Below, piece after piece: positions 17,310-26,221 of a stretch of DNA of 55,572 nucleotides. Below the pieces are notes generated by a model that did not search any database, was not told the DNA's origin, and worked only from the letters and a program-made list of their open reading frames with translations. Every line of letters begins with the position of its first letter. Positions within the stretch are counted from its first letter, which is position 1. The stretch comes from an uncultured Clostridia bacterium. GTDB taxonomy: Bacteria; Bacillota; Clostridia; Oscillospirales; Ruminococcaceae. A program made the translations under genes and the position numbers. The stretch spans positions 1 to 55,572 of the forward strand of contig CANRNT010000011.1 of NCBI GenBank assembly GCA_947631995.1. The letters run 5' to 3'.

Positions 17310-19193
17310 ATGGAACAAAAGCAGTTCAAAGCCGAATCAAAAAGGCTTTTAGACATTATGATCAACTCTATCTACACGCACAAGGAGATATTTCTGCGTG
17401 AGATAATATCGAATGCGAGCGACGCTATCGACAAGCTTTATTTCAAGTCGCTGACCGATGAGAGCGTTGGCATGAAGCGCGACGACTTTGAGATACTTAT
17501 CGAGGCGGACAAGGGCGCAAAGACCCTTACCATTCGCGACAACGGCATTGGCATGACCAAAGATGAGCTTGAAAACAACCTCGGCACTATTGCGCAGAGC
17601 GGCTCGCTGGCTTTCAAGACGGACAACGAGCTGGGCGATGAGTCGCAGATAATAGGTCAGTTCGGCGTTGGTTTTTACTCGGCGTTCATGGTGGCTAAGG
17701 AAGTTACCGTGCGCACAAAGGCTTTCGGCAGCGACAAGGCGTATGAGTGGAAGTCGGAAGGTGTTGACGGCTACACGATAGACGACTGCGACAAACAGGA
17801 CGTCGGCACGGAGATAATACTTACGCTGAAAGACGACACCGACGATGAGAAGTATTCTAAATATCTCGATCAGTATCAGATACAGTCGCTTGTGAAGAAG
17901 TATTCGGATTACATTCGCTTCCCTATCAAAACGGAGGTCGAGCACCAGCACTATGACGACGAGGGCAATCCGACAGAAGTACACCGCGAGATACAGACGA
18001 TAAACAGCATGGTGCCGCTGTGGAAGAAGAACAAGTCGGAGCTGACGGACGACGACTACAACAGCTTTTATGCTGACAAGTTCGGCGATTTTTATCCGCC
18101 TGCCGCTCACATTCACACCCACAACGAGGGCGCTGCAACTTATGACGCTCTGCTGTTCATACCCTCAAAGACACCGTTCGACTACTACTCAAAGGACTTT
18201 GAAAAGGGCTTGCAGCTGTACTCATCGGGCGTTATGATAATGGAAAAGTGCGCCGACCTGCTGCCCGACTATTTCAGCTTTGTAAGAGGCTTGGTAGACA
18301 GCGAAGACCTTTCGCTGAACATCTCGCGTGAGCTTTTACAGCACGACAGGCAGGTAAAGCTCATTGCCAAAACTCTGGAAAAGACGATAAAGAACGAGCT
18401 TACAAAAATGCTCAAGAATGAGCGTGAGAAGTACGAGGAGTTCTATTCAAACTTCGGTTTGCAGTTCAAGTTCGGCATATACCAGTCCTATGGCGCGAAC
18501 AGAGACATACTGAAAGATCTGCTTTTGTTCAACAGCTCATTCAGCGACAAAAAGACCACTCTGGAAGAATACGTTTCGCGTATGAAAGAGGGTCAGGAGA
18601 ACATTTTCTACGCTTGCGGCGACAGCATAGCGCGTATTGAAAAGCTGCCGCAGACCGAGCTTGTAAAGGACAAAGGCTACGAGATACTGTACTTCACAGA
18701 CGAGGTAGACGAGTTTGCGATAAAGGTGCTTATAGACTACGACGGCAAGAAGTTCAAATCAGTATCCGACAACGACCTTGATCTGGAAACGACAGAGGAG
18801 AAAGAGGAGAGCAAAAAGCAGTCGGAAAGCTGCAAGGATATGTTTGAGTTCATGAAAGAAGCCCTCGGCGACAAGGTCAAGGAAGTACGTCTTTCATCAA
18901 GACTGAAAAGTGCGCCTGTGTGTCTTTCCAGCAACGGCGCTTTGTCGCTGGACATGGAAAAGGTGCTCAACTCCATGCCGCAGAACGCTGACAAGCAGGT
19001 CAAGGCGGAAAAGGCTCTCGAGCTGAACGGTTCTCACCCGATATTTGAAAAGCTGAAAGCTCTTTACGAGAGCGACAAAGACACGCTGACAAAGTACACC
19101 AAGCTCTTGTACGATCAGGCGCTGCTGATAGAGGGTATTTCGATAGAAGACCCCGTAGAGCTTTCAAACATGATATGCGATCTGATGGTGTAA
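17310..19193 (+). CDS. htpG: Hsp90 chaperone HtpG
   Basis: The chaperone has 627 residues, full length. The N-terminal ATPase domain has Glu-x2-Ser-Asn-Ala-Ser-Asp-Ala near residue 35, Asp-Asn-Gly-Ile-Gly-Met near 78, and the lid motif Gly-Gln-Phe-Gly-Val-Gly-Phe-Tyr-Ser near 115. The middle domain contains Leu-Asn-Ile-Ser-Arg-Glu-Leu-Leu-Gln near 335, which includes the catalytic-loop Arg, and the dimerisation domain is complete. It is an ATP-driven cytoplasmic folding chaperone. AAGGGA precedes the ATG. The operator upstream puts it under HrcA-type heat-shock control, not a general-stress sigma factor. Confidence 0.97.
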   Translation: MEQKQFKAESKRLLDIMINSIYTHKEIFLREIISNASDAIDKLYFKSLTDESVGMKRDDFEILIEADKGAKTLTIRDNGIGMTKDELENNLGTIAQSGSLAFKTDNELGDESQIIGQFGVGFYSAFMVAKEVTVRTKAFGSDKAYEWKSEGVDGYTIDDCDKQDVGTEIILTLKDDTDDEKYSKYLDQYQIQSLVKKYSDYIRFPIKTEVEHQHYDDEGNPTEVHREIQTINSMVPLWKKNKSELTDDDYNSFYADKFGDFYPPAAHIHTHNEGAATYDALLFIPSKTPFDYYSKDFEKGLQLYSSGVMIMEKCADLLPDYFSFVRGLVDSEDLSLNISRELLQHDRQVKLIAKTLEKTIKNELTKMLKNEREKYEEFYSNFGLQFKFGIYQSYGANRDILKDLLLFNSSFSDKKTTLEEYVSRMKEGQENIFYACGDSIARIEKLPQTELVKDKGYEILYFTDEVDEFAIKVLIDYDGKKFKSVSDNDLDLETTEEKEESKKQSESCKDMFEFMKEALGDKVKEVRLSSRLKSAPVCLSSNGALSLDMEKVLNSMPQNADKQVKAEKALELNGSHPIFEKLKALYESDKDTLTKYTKLLYDQALLIEGISIEDPVELSNMICDLMV

Positions 19194-19196
19194 ATC

Positions 19197-19480
19197 TAGA
19201 AGTCAGAAGTTAGATGTTAGAGGTTAGAAACGGTTTTGCAACTTTTGTGCAAAGCCGTTTCTTTGTGCGGTTTAGAAAGAGGCAAGAGGCAAGAAGTTTG
19301 TATTTTTCTGTACAGCAAATTATAGGATCTTTCTAGGAATATAATATATTCCCTCCCACAAGCCACCCCAAGAAAGAAGCCTCGAAGAGGGTTCTTCGGC
19401 ACTTGCCAGACTGTTCACAGTCTGGCAACGTGTGAGCTCCAGCAGGCTGCGCGTAAGCGCGAAACACTTTTCTATAAAAA
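19197..19480. repeat. Heptamer repeats and stem-loops, no gene
   Basis: The stretch begins with AGAAGTTAGATGTTAGAGGT-type heptamers (19199-19228) and a second run of GGCAAGAGGCAAGAAG near 19281-19296. Further right a perfect stem, TTGCCAGACTG with CAGTCTGGCAA near 19403-19429, and a GCGCGTAAGCGC hairpin occur. The string TTCTTCGGCACTT near 19393 is repeated near 32365 beside the tRNA-Lys remnant. No coding region is supported. Confidence 0.55.
19228..19260 (+). terminator. htpG terminator
   Basis: AAACGGTTTTGCA and TGCAAAGCCGTTT pair around a seven-base loop (one wobble), followed by CTTTG. It is embedded in heptamer-repeat DNA. Confidence 0.75.
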
Positions 19481-19482
19481 CC

Positions 19483-19512
19483 AAACCGCCTTTGCAACTA
19501 CAAAGACGGTTT
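19483..19512. terminator. rpoD operon terminator
   Basis: AAACCGCCTTTG and CAAAGACGGTTT pair with one mismatch. T-rich sequence follows on both strands. It lies 39 bases beyond the rpoD stop. Confidence 0.75.
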
Positions 19513-19550
19513 TTTACTATGTACTCCCATGCTTTTGCGGCATGGCATTA

Positions 19551-20654
19551 TCAGTCAAGATAATCCTTGACCTTATTGCTTCTGTTGGGGTGACGAAGCT
19601 TACGAAGCGCTTTTGCCTCAATTTGTCTGATACGCTCTCTGGTAACGTTGAAACGCTGACCTACCTCTTCAAGAGTACGCGAACGTCCGTCCTCCAGACC
19701 GAAGCGAAGCCTTAAAACGGCTTCCTCTCTGGGCGTAAGGGTAGACAGCACTTGATTTATCTGCTCCTTGAGCAGCACCTGCGAAGCCGCGTCGGCAGGA
19801 GCGGGGGCATTTTCGTCCTCGATAAAATCTCCCAGATGAGAATCCTCCTCCTCTCCGATAGGAGTTTCCAGAGAAACAGGATCCTGAGCGATACGCATTA
19901 TTTCTCTGACCCTCTCCTCGGTCATCTCCAATCTTTCGGCAATCTGCTCGGGGGTAGGATCTTTGCCGTTTTCGTGCAGAAGCTGTGACGAAGCTTTTTT
20001 CACCTTTGTGATAGTTTCCACCATATGGACGGGTATACGGATAGTTCTCGCCTGATCAGCAATAGCTCTTGTGATAGCCTGTCTTATCCACCAAGTTGCA
20101 TAGGTAGAGAATTTAAAGCCCTTTGTATAATCGAATTTCTCTACCGCTTTTATAAGTCCGAGATTTCCCTCCTGTATAAGGTCGAGAAAGCTCATTCCCC
20201 TGCCGACGTATCTTTTTGCTATGGACACAACAAGTCTCAGGTTCGCCTCTGAAAGACGCTTTCTGGCGGCGGAGGCTTTTTTTGCATCGCCGCACATCAT
20301 CATCTCGGCAAGATGCACCTCCTCATCGGCAGTAAGCAGAGGAACTCTGCCTATCTCCTTGAGATATATTTTTACGGGATCGTCTATACCGATAGCATCG
20401 ACATTCAGAGAGTAGTCCATATCATCGCCGAGATCGTCCTCGACAGGTATGGACATAAGATCATCGTCGTCGGGGACAACATCGTCTATTATCTTGATAT
20501 TATAGTTGTTGCAGGTCTCATAGAATACGTCCATCTGCTCCAGATCGTAGTCCACTCTTTCCAGAGCATTCGTTATCTCTTTTGTAGTAAGAGAACCCGT
20601 TGCCTTGCCCTGTTCTATCAGGTTATCGATTATCTTAGAATTTTCATTACCCAT
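19551..20654 (-). CDS. rpoD: Primary RNA polymerase sigma factor (SigA/RpoD)
   Basis: This 367-residue protein has the short Gram-positive SigA form. A region 1.1-like N-terminus is followed by the region 1.2 start Asp-Pro-Val-Lys-x-Tyr-Leu-Lys-Glu-Ile-Gly. Region 2 is [10 protein letters not shown] ... Tyr-Ala-Thr-Trp-Trp-Ile-Arg-Gln, which reads the -10 box. Region 3 is Ile-Pro-Val-His-Met. Region 4 is the helix-turn-helix [11 protein letters not shown], which reads the -35 box. It is the last gene of a dgt-dnaG-rpoD operon, 45 bases after dnaG. The many TTGACA/TATAAT promoters in the window suit this factor. Confidence 0.98.
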   Translation of the reverse strand: MGNENSKIIDNLIEQGKATGSLTTKEITNALERVDYDLEQMDVFYETCNNYNIKIIDDVVPDDDDLMSIPVEDDLGDDMDYSLNVDAIGIDDPVKIYLKEIGRVPLLTADEEVHLAEMMMCGDAKKASAARKRLSEANLRLVVSIAKRYVGRGMSFLDLIQEGNLGLIKAVEKFDYTKGFKFSTYATWWIRQAITRAIADQARTIRIPVHMVETITKVKKASSQLLHENGKDPTPEQIAERLEMTEERVREIMRIAQDPVSLETPIGEEEDSHLGDFIEDENAPAPADAASQVLLKEQINQVLSTLTPREEAVLRLRFGLEDGRSRTLEEVGQRFNVTRERIRQIEAKALRKLRHPNRSNKVKDYLD

Positions 20655-20699
20655 TTTAATTCCTCCGTTTTATCCGAAACTATCGGCAACACGCCGTAT

Positions 20700-22466
20700 C
20701 TATTTCAATTTCTTCCGTTTTTTCAGCGCAAGCTCGCCAAGGTCTATATCATCTGACGAAGAATTTACTTCCTCGGCATTCTCGTTGAGCAGACGTATGT
20801 AATCCTCTGCCGTGTCGCTGTCAACAGGCATATCCCTGTTGAGATTGAATATCCTTGATATCCTGCCCATCTGAGATGTATCAAATTCCTCATTGAAGGA
20901 CGACAGCTCAAGCGATAGGGAATTTTCCGCTCTGCGCACGATACTTTCGTAAAGCTGTTTCAAAAAATGCGTAGGGAACACTTCCGGCGAGAGCCTTTGA
21001 AAAACGTCGCTTATCGAGTCGGGATTTGCAACGATATAAGCGATTATACCCTCCTGCGCTTTGGTTATCCTGTTATGCTCGGTCGGCTCGCCGCTTTTGG
21101 GGTCTGTCTGCGCCGAGAAAGAAGTTATGGTCTGCTGCCACTCCTTTTTGCTGCTTCTGCGTTTGCGCCCTGATATTATGCCGTCAACATTCTCTGTCAG
21201 CGCAGTCTTTGATATCCCCTGCTCCGCGGAGACCTTGGAGATATACACCTCACGCTCCACTTTGTTGGGGATATCGGCAAGCACCTCGCAGGCACGTTTC
21301 AGATAATTGACCTTGCCTATCTCGCTGTCCATATCCAGATCTGCCATACAGCGCTTGAGGTTATACAATATTGCGCCGTCGGAATTATCCAGAAGATACG
21401 CAAACCTCTCCTTGCCGTACTTCAGAATATACTCGTCGGGGTCTTTCGCGCCCTCCATATTTATTACTTTTGTATTCACGCCTACCTGCGACAGCATACC
21501 TATCGCCTTATCGGACGCCTTTCTTCCTGCGCTGTCAGCGTCATAGCATATGACGACTTCATCGCAATACTGAGATATGAGCCGCGCGTGCTCGTCTGTG
21601 ATAGCGGTACCGCAGGTCGCAACGGAATTTTCAAAACCTGCCTGATTGAGCGATATCACGTCCATATTTCCCTCGCAAAGCAGCAGCCGCTTGGTTTTTG
21701 CCGCGCTTGCCTTGGCAAAGTTCATCGAGAACAAAAATCCGCTCTTTTTATATGCTATAGTTTCCTTGGTATTAAGGTACTTCCTCTGGTCGTTCGGGTC
21801 GAGCGTTCGTCCTCCAAAGCCGACGATATGTCCCTGAAGATCGATAAACGGGAACATGACCCTGTTCATAAAGAAGTCATACGTTCCTCCTGTTCTTGAC
21901 GACCTTACAATAAGGCTGGCGTCGATAAGCTCTTTTTCGCTGTAACCCTCCGAATACATATAGTCTCTGAGGGTAGTCCAACCCGTATTGGCAAAGCCTA
22001 TACCGTACTTGGTTATCGTTTCGGGAACGAGCCCTCGCTTTTTAAGATACTGTCTTGCCGCAAGACCTTTTTCTCCGCGCAGGTTCTCAAAGAAAAATCT
22101 TGCCGCTTTTTTATTCATCTCATAAATACGCTGTTTTCTTTGTGAAAAGTCATCGCCTCTGGCAACATCTTCGGGCATAGGTATGCCTGCGCGTTCCGCC
22201 AGAAGCCTGACCGCCTCAATATAGCTGAGATTTGATATCCTCATAACAAAGGTTATAACATCTCCGCCTGCGCCGCAGCCAAAGCAATAAAAGCTTTCTG
22301 TATCGGGATAGACGACGCACGAGGGAGTTTTTTCAGAATGGAACGGACAGTTGCATTTCATATATCTTCCCGCACGCTGCAATGATACATACGACGACAT
22401 AACTTCGTCTATCCTGTTGGCTGCTTTCAGCCTGTAAAGAAAATCATCGGAAAGCGGCATTTGCAC
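20700..22466 (-). CDS. dnaG: DNA primase
   Basis: The primase (588 residues) makes RNA primers at the replication fork. The N-terminal zinc-binding domain shows Cys-Pro-Phe-His and Cys-Phe-Gly-Cys at about residues 39-66. The catalytic core has a Toprim domain with Leu-Cys-Glu-Gly-Asn-Met-Asp and Tyr-Asp-Ala-Asp-Ser-Ala-Gly, metal-binding acidic clusters. The C-terminal third is the helicase-binding part and is, as usual, poorly conserved. The order dgt-dnaG-rpoD is the clostridial version of the macromolecular synthesis operon. Start ambiguity: a second ATG lies two codons downstream. Confidence 0.97.
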   Translation of the reverse strand: MQMPLSDDFLYRLKAANRIDEVMSSYVSLQRAGRYMKCNCPFHSEKTPSCVVYPDTESFYCFGCGAGGDVITFVMRISNLSYIEAVRLLAERAGIPMPEDVARGDDFSQRKQRIYEMNKKAARFFFENLRGEKGLAARQYLKKRGLVPETITKYGIGFANTGWTTLRDYMYSEGYSEKELIDASLIVRSSRTGGTYDFFMNRVMFPFIDLQGHIVGFGGRTLDPNDQRKYLNTKETIAYKKSGFLFSMNFAKASAAKTKRLLLCEGNMDVISLNQAGFENSVATCGTAITDEHARLISQYCDEVVICYDADSAGRKASDKAIGMLSQVGVNTKVINMEGAKDPDEYILKYGKERFAYLLDNSDGAILYNLKRCMADLDMDSEIGKVNYLKRACEVLADIPNKVEREVYISKVSAEQGISKTALTENVDGIISGRKRRSSKKEWQQTITSFSAQTDPKSGEPTEHNRITKAQEGIIAYIVANPDSISDVFQRLSPEVFPTHFLKQLYESIVRRAENSLSLELSSFNEEFDTSQMGRISRIFNLNRDMPVDSDTAEDYIRLLNENAEEVNSSSDDIDLGELALKKRKKLK

Positions 22467-22492
22467 TTATCTCCTCTCGAACATCTGAAATT

Positions 22493-23488
22493 TCAGACGG
22501 CTGCCCAACCTTTCGGCACGAATATATCGTTGAATGCTCTGATAGCGAAGCTGTCGGTCATTCCGGCGATATAATCGCACACCGCGCGGCTCTTGCCGTA
22601 CTTTTCGGCAAGAGAAGCATACAGCGGCGGCATTCTGCCTACATCGTGAAAATAATACTCATAGAGCTTTATTATAAGCTCTCTTGCCTTTACCTCCTCC
22701 GACTTGCAGACGGGGTTCGTATAAACTCTTTCAAACATAAAAGCATGGAGGGCGTCATGGGCATTTTTTACCTCATCGCTCATATGCAGCTCTTCTGCTC
22801 CGTTATCTACTATCGACCGCACGAGCGTAGTTATCCTTTCGCTCCTCGTTCTTCCCAGCACTCTTACCGCTTCCTGCGGCAGGTCGCCGTCCTTTATGAT
22901 ACCCGCTCTAATGCTGTCATCTATATCATGGTTTATATAAGCTATAACATCGGCAAGACGCACCGCATAGCCCTCTCTTGTGTCTGCCTTTTTATCGGTA
23001 TGCTTCAGTATACCGTCGCGCACCTCATATGTAAGGTCAAGACCTTTTCCGTCGTTCTCGATAACATCTACCACTCTGAGGCTCTGTTCATAATGCCTGA
23101 ACCCTTCGGGGCAAAGCTCGTTGAGCGCTCTTTCTCCCGCATGGCCAAACGGAGTATGTCCTAGGTCATGACCCAAAGCTATCGCCTCCGTCAAGTCCTC
23201 GTTCAGCGCCAGCGCGCGTGATATAGTCCTCGCTATCTGCGCTACCTCCAGAGTATGTGTAAGGCGCGTTCTGTAATGGTCTCCTGCGGGTATAAGGAAC
23301 ACCTGTGTTTTATGTTTAAGTCTGCGGAAAGAGTTACAATGTATAAGCTTATCCCTGTCCCTCTGGAACTCTGTTCGCAGGTCGTCGAGCGGTGCGGGTA
23401 TCTGTCTGCCCTTACTGTCGCACACCTTGCAGGCATACTCGCTAAGCAGCAGCTTTTCATTATTTTCTATACGTTCTCTGGGCAGCAT
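22493..23488 (-). CDS. dgt: Deoxyguanosinetriphosphate triphosphohydrolase-like protein
   Basis: The 331-residue HD-domain phosphohydrolase carries His-Thr-Leu-Glu-Val-Ala near residue 78 and Gly-His-Asp-Leu-Gly-His-Thr-Pro-Phe-Gly-His near 107-117, the metal-binding HD motif of the dGTPase family. Such enzymes cleave dNTPs to nucleoside and triphosphate. The length fits the short, type 2 Gram-positive form. It is the first gene of the operon with dnaG and rpoD, 26 bases before dnaG, a widely conserved clostridial arrangement. Confidence 0.93.
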   Translation of the reverse strand: MLPRERIENNEKLLLSEYACKVCDSKGRQIPAPLDDLRTEFQRDRDKLIHCNSFRRLKHKTQVFLIPAGDHYRTRLTHTLEVAQIARTISRALALNEDLTEAIALGHDLGHTPFGHAGERALNELCPEGFRHYEQSLRVVDVIENDGKGLDLTYEVRDGILKHTDKKADTREGYAVRLADVIAYINHDIDDSIRAGIIKDGDLPQEAVRVLGRTRSERITTLVRSIVDNGAEELHMSDEVKNAHDALHAFMFERVYTNPVCKSEEVKARELIIKLYEYYFHDVGRMPPLYASLAEKYGKSRAVCDYIAGMTDSFAIRAFNDIFVPKGWAAV

Positions 23489-23608
23489 AACACATCACAC
23501 CTCTTTACGACAGTATTTTTTATTTTACATAATAATATACAACGCGGCTCAAAAAATACCTTTTTATTTTACTCTCCTATATATAATTTTGTAGACGGTC
23601 ACAATAAT

Positions 23609-24229
23609 TTATGCAAAATCGGCAGAAAAAATGTCTGATTTGTCTATTGCGGCATTACCGCCCGTAATATCCGTGAGCTTTTCGCAAAGCTTATCAGCAA
23701 GCGGAGCTTTCACCAACAGCCGCATAACTACATCGCTTCCGAAGCTGCTGTCAAGTATTTTGACCTCATATTGAGGCAGGATATACGCTATCTTGCCGTA
23801 AAAGCTATAATCGCATTTACATTTTACCTCGACCGCGTCGAGCATTATCCGCAGCTTTGCATTTTCAAGGGCAGCCGAACAGGCGGACGAATATGCTCTT
23901 ACAAGTCCGTTCGCGCCAAGCAGCACTCCGCCGAAATATCTTGTCACGACGGCGCAGACATCTGTAACTTCCCTTTTTAAAAGCACATCGAGCACGGGCA
24001 CGCCAGCCGTTCCCTGAGGTTCGCCGTCGTCGCTGTAACGCGTTATGTTGTTTTCCCTGAGCACATAGGCATATACATTATGCCGCGCCTTTCGGTTCTC
24101 GGCTTTTATCCTGTTGATATGCGCTATCGCCTGCTCCTCGTTCTCTATCGGTACTACCGACGCGATAAAATCCGATTTCTTCTCGCTATAACTTCCCTTA
24201 GCTTCCTCTGCCAATGTTATATATCCCAT
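23609..24229 (-). CDS. YigZ/IMPACT-family protein
   Basis: The product has 206 residues from ATG 24229, chosen because AGGTGA lies about 7 bases upstream; an in-frame GTG at 24238 overlaps that site. The N-terminal domain (to about 125) has Lys-Lys-Ser-Asp-Phe-Ile-Ala and the signature Asp-Asp-Gly-Glu-Pro-x-Gly-Thr-Ala-Gly-x-Pro. It continues Thr-Arg-Tyr-Phe-Gly-Gly-x-Leu-Leu-Gly-x-x-Gly-Leu-Val-Arg-Ala-Tyr. The C-terminal DUF1949 domain is present. The family is universal but poorly understood, with suggested roles in translation control or nucleic-acid binding. Confidence 0.9.
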   Translation of the reverse strand: MGYITLAEEAKGSYSEKKSDFIASVVPIENEEQAIAHINRIKAENRKARHNVYAYVLRENNITRYSDDGEPQGTAGVPVLDVLLKREVTDVCAVVTRYFGGVLLGANGLVRAYSSACSAALENAKLRIMLDAVEVKCKCDYSFYGKIAYILPQYEVKILDSSFGSDVVMRLLVKAPLADKLCEKLTDITGGNAAIDKSDIFSADFA

Positions 24230-24253
24230 ATCTATCACCTATATAAAGCAACA

Positions 24254-24275
24254 GCCCGTTGCCAAAGCAACGGGC
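24254..24275 (-). terminator. rpmE terminator
   Basis: A perfect 9-bp stem, GCCCGTTGC with GCAACGGGC, with a CAAA loop is followed on the minus strand by TGTTGCTTTATAT. It lies between rpmE and the YigZ gene. Confidence 0.7.
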
Positions 24276-24286
24276 AGCTATCAGCA

Positions 24287-24487
24287 TTAGTCAAGATTGA
24301 AACGCTTCTTAAATCTGTCAACACGTCCTCCCGTATCAACGAGCTTCTGCTTGCCTGTAAAGAACGGGTGGCACTTTGAGCAAATTTCAACGTGGATATC
24401 CTTCTTCGTTGAGCGCGTTTTGATAACGTTGCCGCAATGACAGGTTATCGTAGTTTCCTCATACTGGGGGTGGATACCTTCCTTCAT
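24287..24487 (-). CDS. rpmE: Ribosomal protein L31, zinc-binding type
   Basis: The 66-residue protein begins Met-Lys-x-Gly-Ile-His-Pro and has Cys-His-Cys near residues 16-18 and Cys-Ser-Lys-Cys-His near 36-40, the zinc-binding form of L31. It is a late-assembling protein of the large ribosomal subunit. AAGGAGG lies upstream of the ATG. The leader contains a structure that may serve feedback control (24505-24561). Confidence 0.97.
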   Translation of the reverse strand: MKEGIHPQYEETTITCHCGNVIKTRSTKKDIHVEICSKCHPFFTGKQKLVDTGGRVDRFKKRFNLD

Positions 24488-24504
24488 TGTATTTCCTCCT
24501 TCCG

Positions 24505-24561
24505 ACTGAAATTATGACGACATAGAAGCCCATCATTTCAGTTCAGACAGTAGTTCTATGT
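24505..24561 (-). promoter_or_regulatory. Candidate L31 leader RNA structure
   Basis: In the roughly 95-base leader of rpmE (minus strand) an 8-bp stem forms between ACTGAAAT (minus strand of 24535-24542) and ATTTCAGT (minus strand of 24505-24512). Its loop contains TTCTATGT (minus strand of 24520-24527), exactly complementary to ACATAGAA further upstream (minus strand of 24554-24561). So either a pseudoknot or an alternative pairing is possible. This is the usual style of ribosomal-protein autoregulatory leaders. The assignment is inference. Confidence 0.5.
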
Positions 24562-24586
24562 ATTCTATCAATCAACGTACCCAAAT

Positions 24587-24615
24587 ATTATAACACAAAA
24601 TGTTATGTACGTCAA
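24587..24615 (-). promoter_or_regulatory. rpmE promoter
   Basis: On the minus strand, TTGACG (24610-24615) and TATAAT (24587-24592) are spaced by 17 bases. Confidence 0.85.
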
Positions 24616-24637
24616 GTATTTTTTCTAAAAATAATAC

Positions 24638-24666
24638 TTGCCAAACTCTTTGCTGTATGTTATACT
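24638..24666 (+). promoter_or_regulatory. Promoter of the small membrane protein gene
   Basis: TTGCCA (24638-24643), 17 bases and TATACT (24661-24666) lie divergent from the rpmE promoter. Confidence 0.7.
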
Positions 24667-24709
24667 TAATATAGATATTTTGCACAAAATAAAAACAGGA
24701 GGAAACGTT

Positions 24710-24952
24710 ATGAGAGAAAAACTTTTATTTCTCGGTATGTTGGTACTGAGCGTGCTGTACTGGGTAGAGGTCGTCGGCGCAGGCTCATACGAATGGTATC
24801 AGTACATCGGTCTGGCGATAACGGTGCTGACCATACTGCCGTGGCTGATAAGCATACTCATCTCGCAGCGCAAAAAGTCCAAAGAACGCGCCGAGGAAGC
24901 CGCTCTGAAAGCCGCAAAGCGCGAAGCGAAAGAAGCTAAGAAAAACAACTGA
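24710..24952 (+). CDS. Small two-helix membrane protein
   Basis: This is an 80-residue protein; ATG 24710 follows AGGAGG by 6-7 bases and starts just before a hydrophobic helix. Two transmembrane segments (about 5-22 and 32-52) are joined by a short polar loop. The last 28 residues are a Lys/Arg/Glu/Ala-rich helix that would lie in the cytoplasm. I do not recognise a family. It is an independent transcription unit with a promoter and a strong terminator, so it is probably a real expressed gene. Confidence 0.7.
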   Translation: MREKLLFLGMLVLSVLYWVEVVGAGSYEWYQYIGLAITVLTILPWLISILISQRKKSKERAEEAALKAAKREAKEAKKNN

Positions 24953-24963
24953 AACACCGCACT

Positions 24964-24997
24964 AAAAAAGGTTTGGAAGCATTGTCCAAACCTTTTT
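24964..24997. terminator. Terminator after the small membrane protein
   Basis: AAAAAGGTTTGGA and TCCAAACCTTTTT pair perfectly around a seven-base loop. Long A- and T-runs make it usable by ilvE from the other side as well. Confidence 0.9.
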
Positions 24998-25022
24998 GTT
25001 TATGTAATTTAGTATTTAAGTA

Positions 25023-26090
25023 TTACAGCTTTTCTACCCAGCCGAAGGTATCCTCTATCTTGCCCCACTGAATGCCTGTCATGGTATCATACAGCATTTG
25101 TGAGATAGGGCCTATCTCGTTGTTGTTGATAGTCATTACCTTATCGTTCCATTTCAGGTGACCTACCGGCGAGATAACAGCCGCTGTACCGGTGCCGAAC
25201 ACCTCATTGAGCTTGCCGTTGTCGTAAGCGTCTGCAACTTCCTGAATGGTTATGCGTCTCTCGCTTACGGGTATGCCCTTAGCGCGGCATACATCGAGAG
25301 CGGACTTTCTTGTGATACCAGGAAGTATAGAACCTTGCAGCATAGGTGTTACTACCTCGCCGTCTATAACGAACATAATGTTCATAGCGCCAACTTCTTC
25401 TATATACTTCTGCTCAACGCCGTCAAGCCACAGCACCTGAGAATAGTTCTGCTTATGAGCCTCGTCCTGACCTATGAGCGAAGCGGCGTAGTTTCCGCCT
25501 GTTTTAGCAAAGCCCATACCGCCTCTTACAGCTCTTACATACTTGCTCTCAACGTATATAGAAACGGGGTTGAGGCCTGTTTCATAATACGCGCCCGAGG
25601 GTGAAAGTATTATAAAGAACATATAGTGGTCGGCAGGCTTAACGCCCAAAAACGGGTCTACCGATATAATGAACGGTCTTATGTAAAGCGACGCGCCGTC
25701 GGTATGAGGCACCCAATCCTTCTCGACCTCAACGAGGGCATGCAGAGCCTGCAAGCAGTCCTGCTCGTCGATACGCGGGATAACAAGTCTGTCGTTGGAA
25801 ACGTTCATTCTCTTGAAGTTCTCGATAGGTCTGAAAAACTGTATATCGCCGTTTGCCGTTCTATACGCTTTAAGTCCCTCAAAAACTGTCTGACCGTAGT
25901 GCAGGCACATAGCGGCGGGCGAGATAGCAAAATCCTCATACGGTACTATTCTTGCGTCGTGCCAGCCCTTGCCGGTGATATAGTCCATAACGAACATATG
26001 GTCTGTAAAGATATGACCGAATCCGAGCTTGGTCTCGTCCTGCGGCTTAGCCTTGGGAGTTTTTGTAAGCTCATATCTGATATTCAGCAT
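25023..26090 (-). CDS. ilvE: Branched-chain amino acid aminotransferase
   Basis: The enzyme (355 residues) is a fold-type IV pyridoxal-phosphate enzyme that interconverts Val, Leu, Ile and their keto acids. Leu-Tyr-Ile-Arg-Pro-Phe near residue 150 and Lys-Thr-Gly-Gly-Asn-Tyr-Ala near 198 (Lys carries the cofactor) identify it. Gly-Ser-Ile-Leu-Pro-Gly-Ile-Thr-Arg near 255 and Gly-Thr-Gly-Thr-Ala-Ala near 316 also belong to the signature. Length and motifs match the longer bacterial and eukaryotic class of this family. It is monocistronic with its own promoter. Confidence 0.96.
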   Translation of the reverse strand: MLNIRYELTKTPKAKPQDETKLGFGHIFTDHMFVMDYITGKGWHDARIVPYEDFAISPAAMCLHYGQTVFEGLKAYRTANGDIQFFRPIENFKRMNVSNDRLVIPRIDEQDCLQALHALVEVEKDWVPHTDGASLYIRPFIISVDPFLGVKPADHYMFFIILSPSGAYYETGLNPVSIYVESKYVRAVRGGMGFAKTGGNYAASLIGQDEAHKQNYSQVLWLDGVEQKYIEEVGAMNIMFVIDGEVVTPMLQGSILPGITRKSALDVCRAKGIPVSERRITIQEVADAYDNGKLNEVFGTGTAAVISPVGHLKWNDKVMTINNNEIGPISQMLYDTMTGIQWGKIEDTFGWVEKL

Positions 26091-26125
26091 TTTAAGATCC
26101 TTCTTTCATAAAATTTATCAAAAAT

Positions 26126-26154
26126 ATTATAACTCTTTTTTACGGATTTTGCAA
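26126..26154 (-). promoter_or_regulatory. ilvE promoter
   Basis: On the minus strand, TTGCAA (26149-26154) and TATAAT (26126-26131) are spaced by 17 bases, 35 bases before the ATG. Confidence 0.8.
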
Positions 26155-26221
26155 GAGGTTTTGCGTAAAAACTTCAAAAAACGCTTTTCAGACCCCTCCG
26201 ACAGCCGAAAAATGAAAGAAT

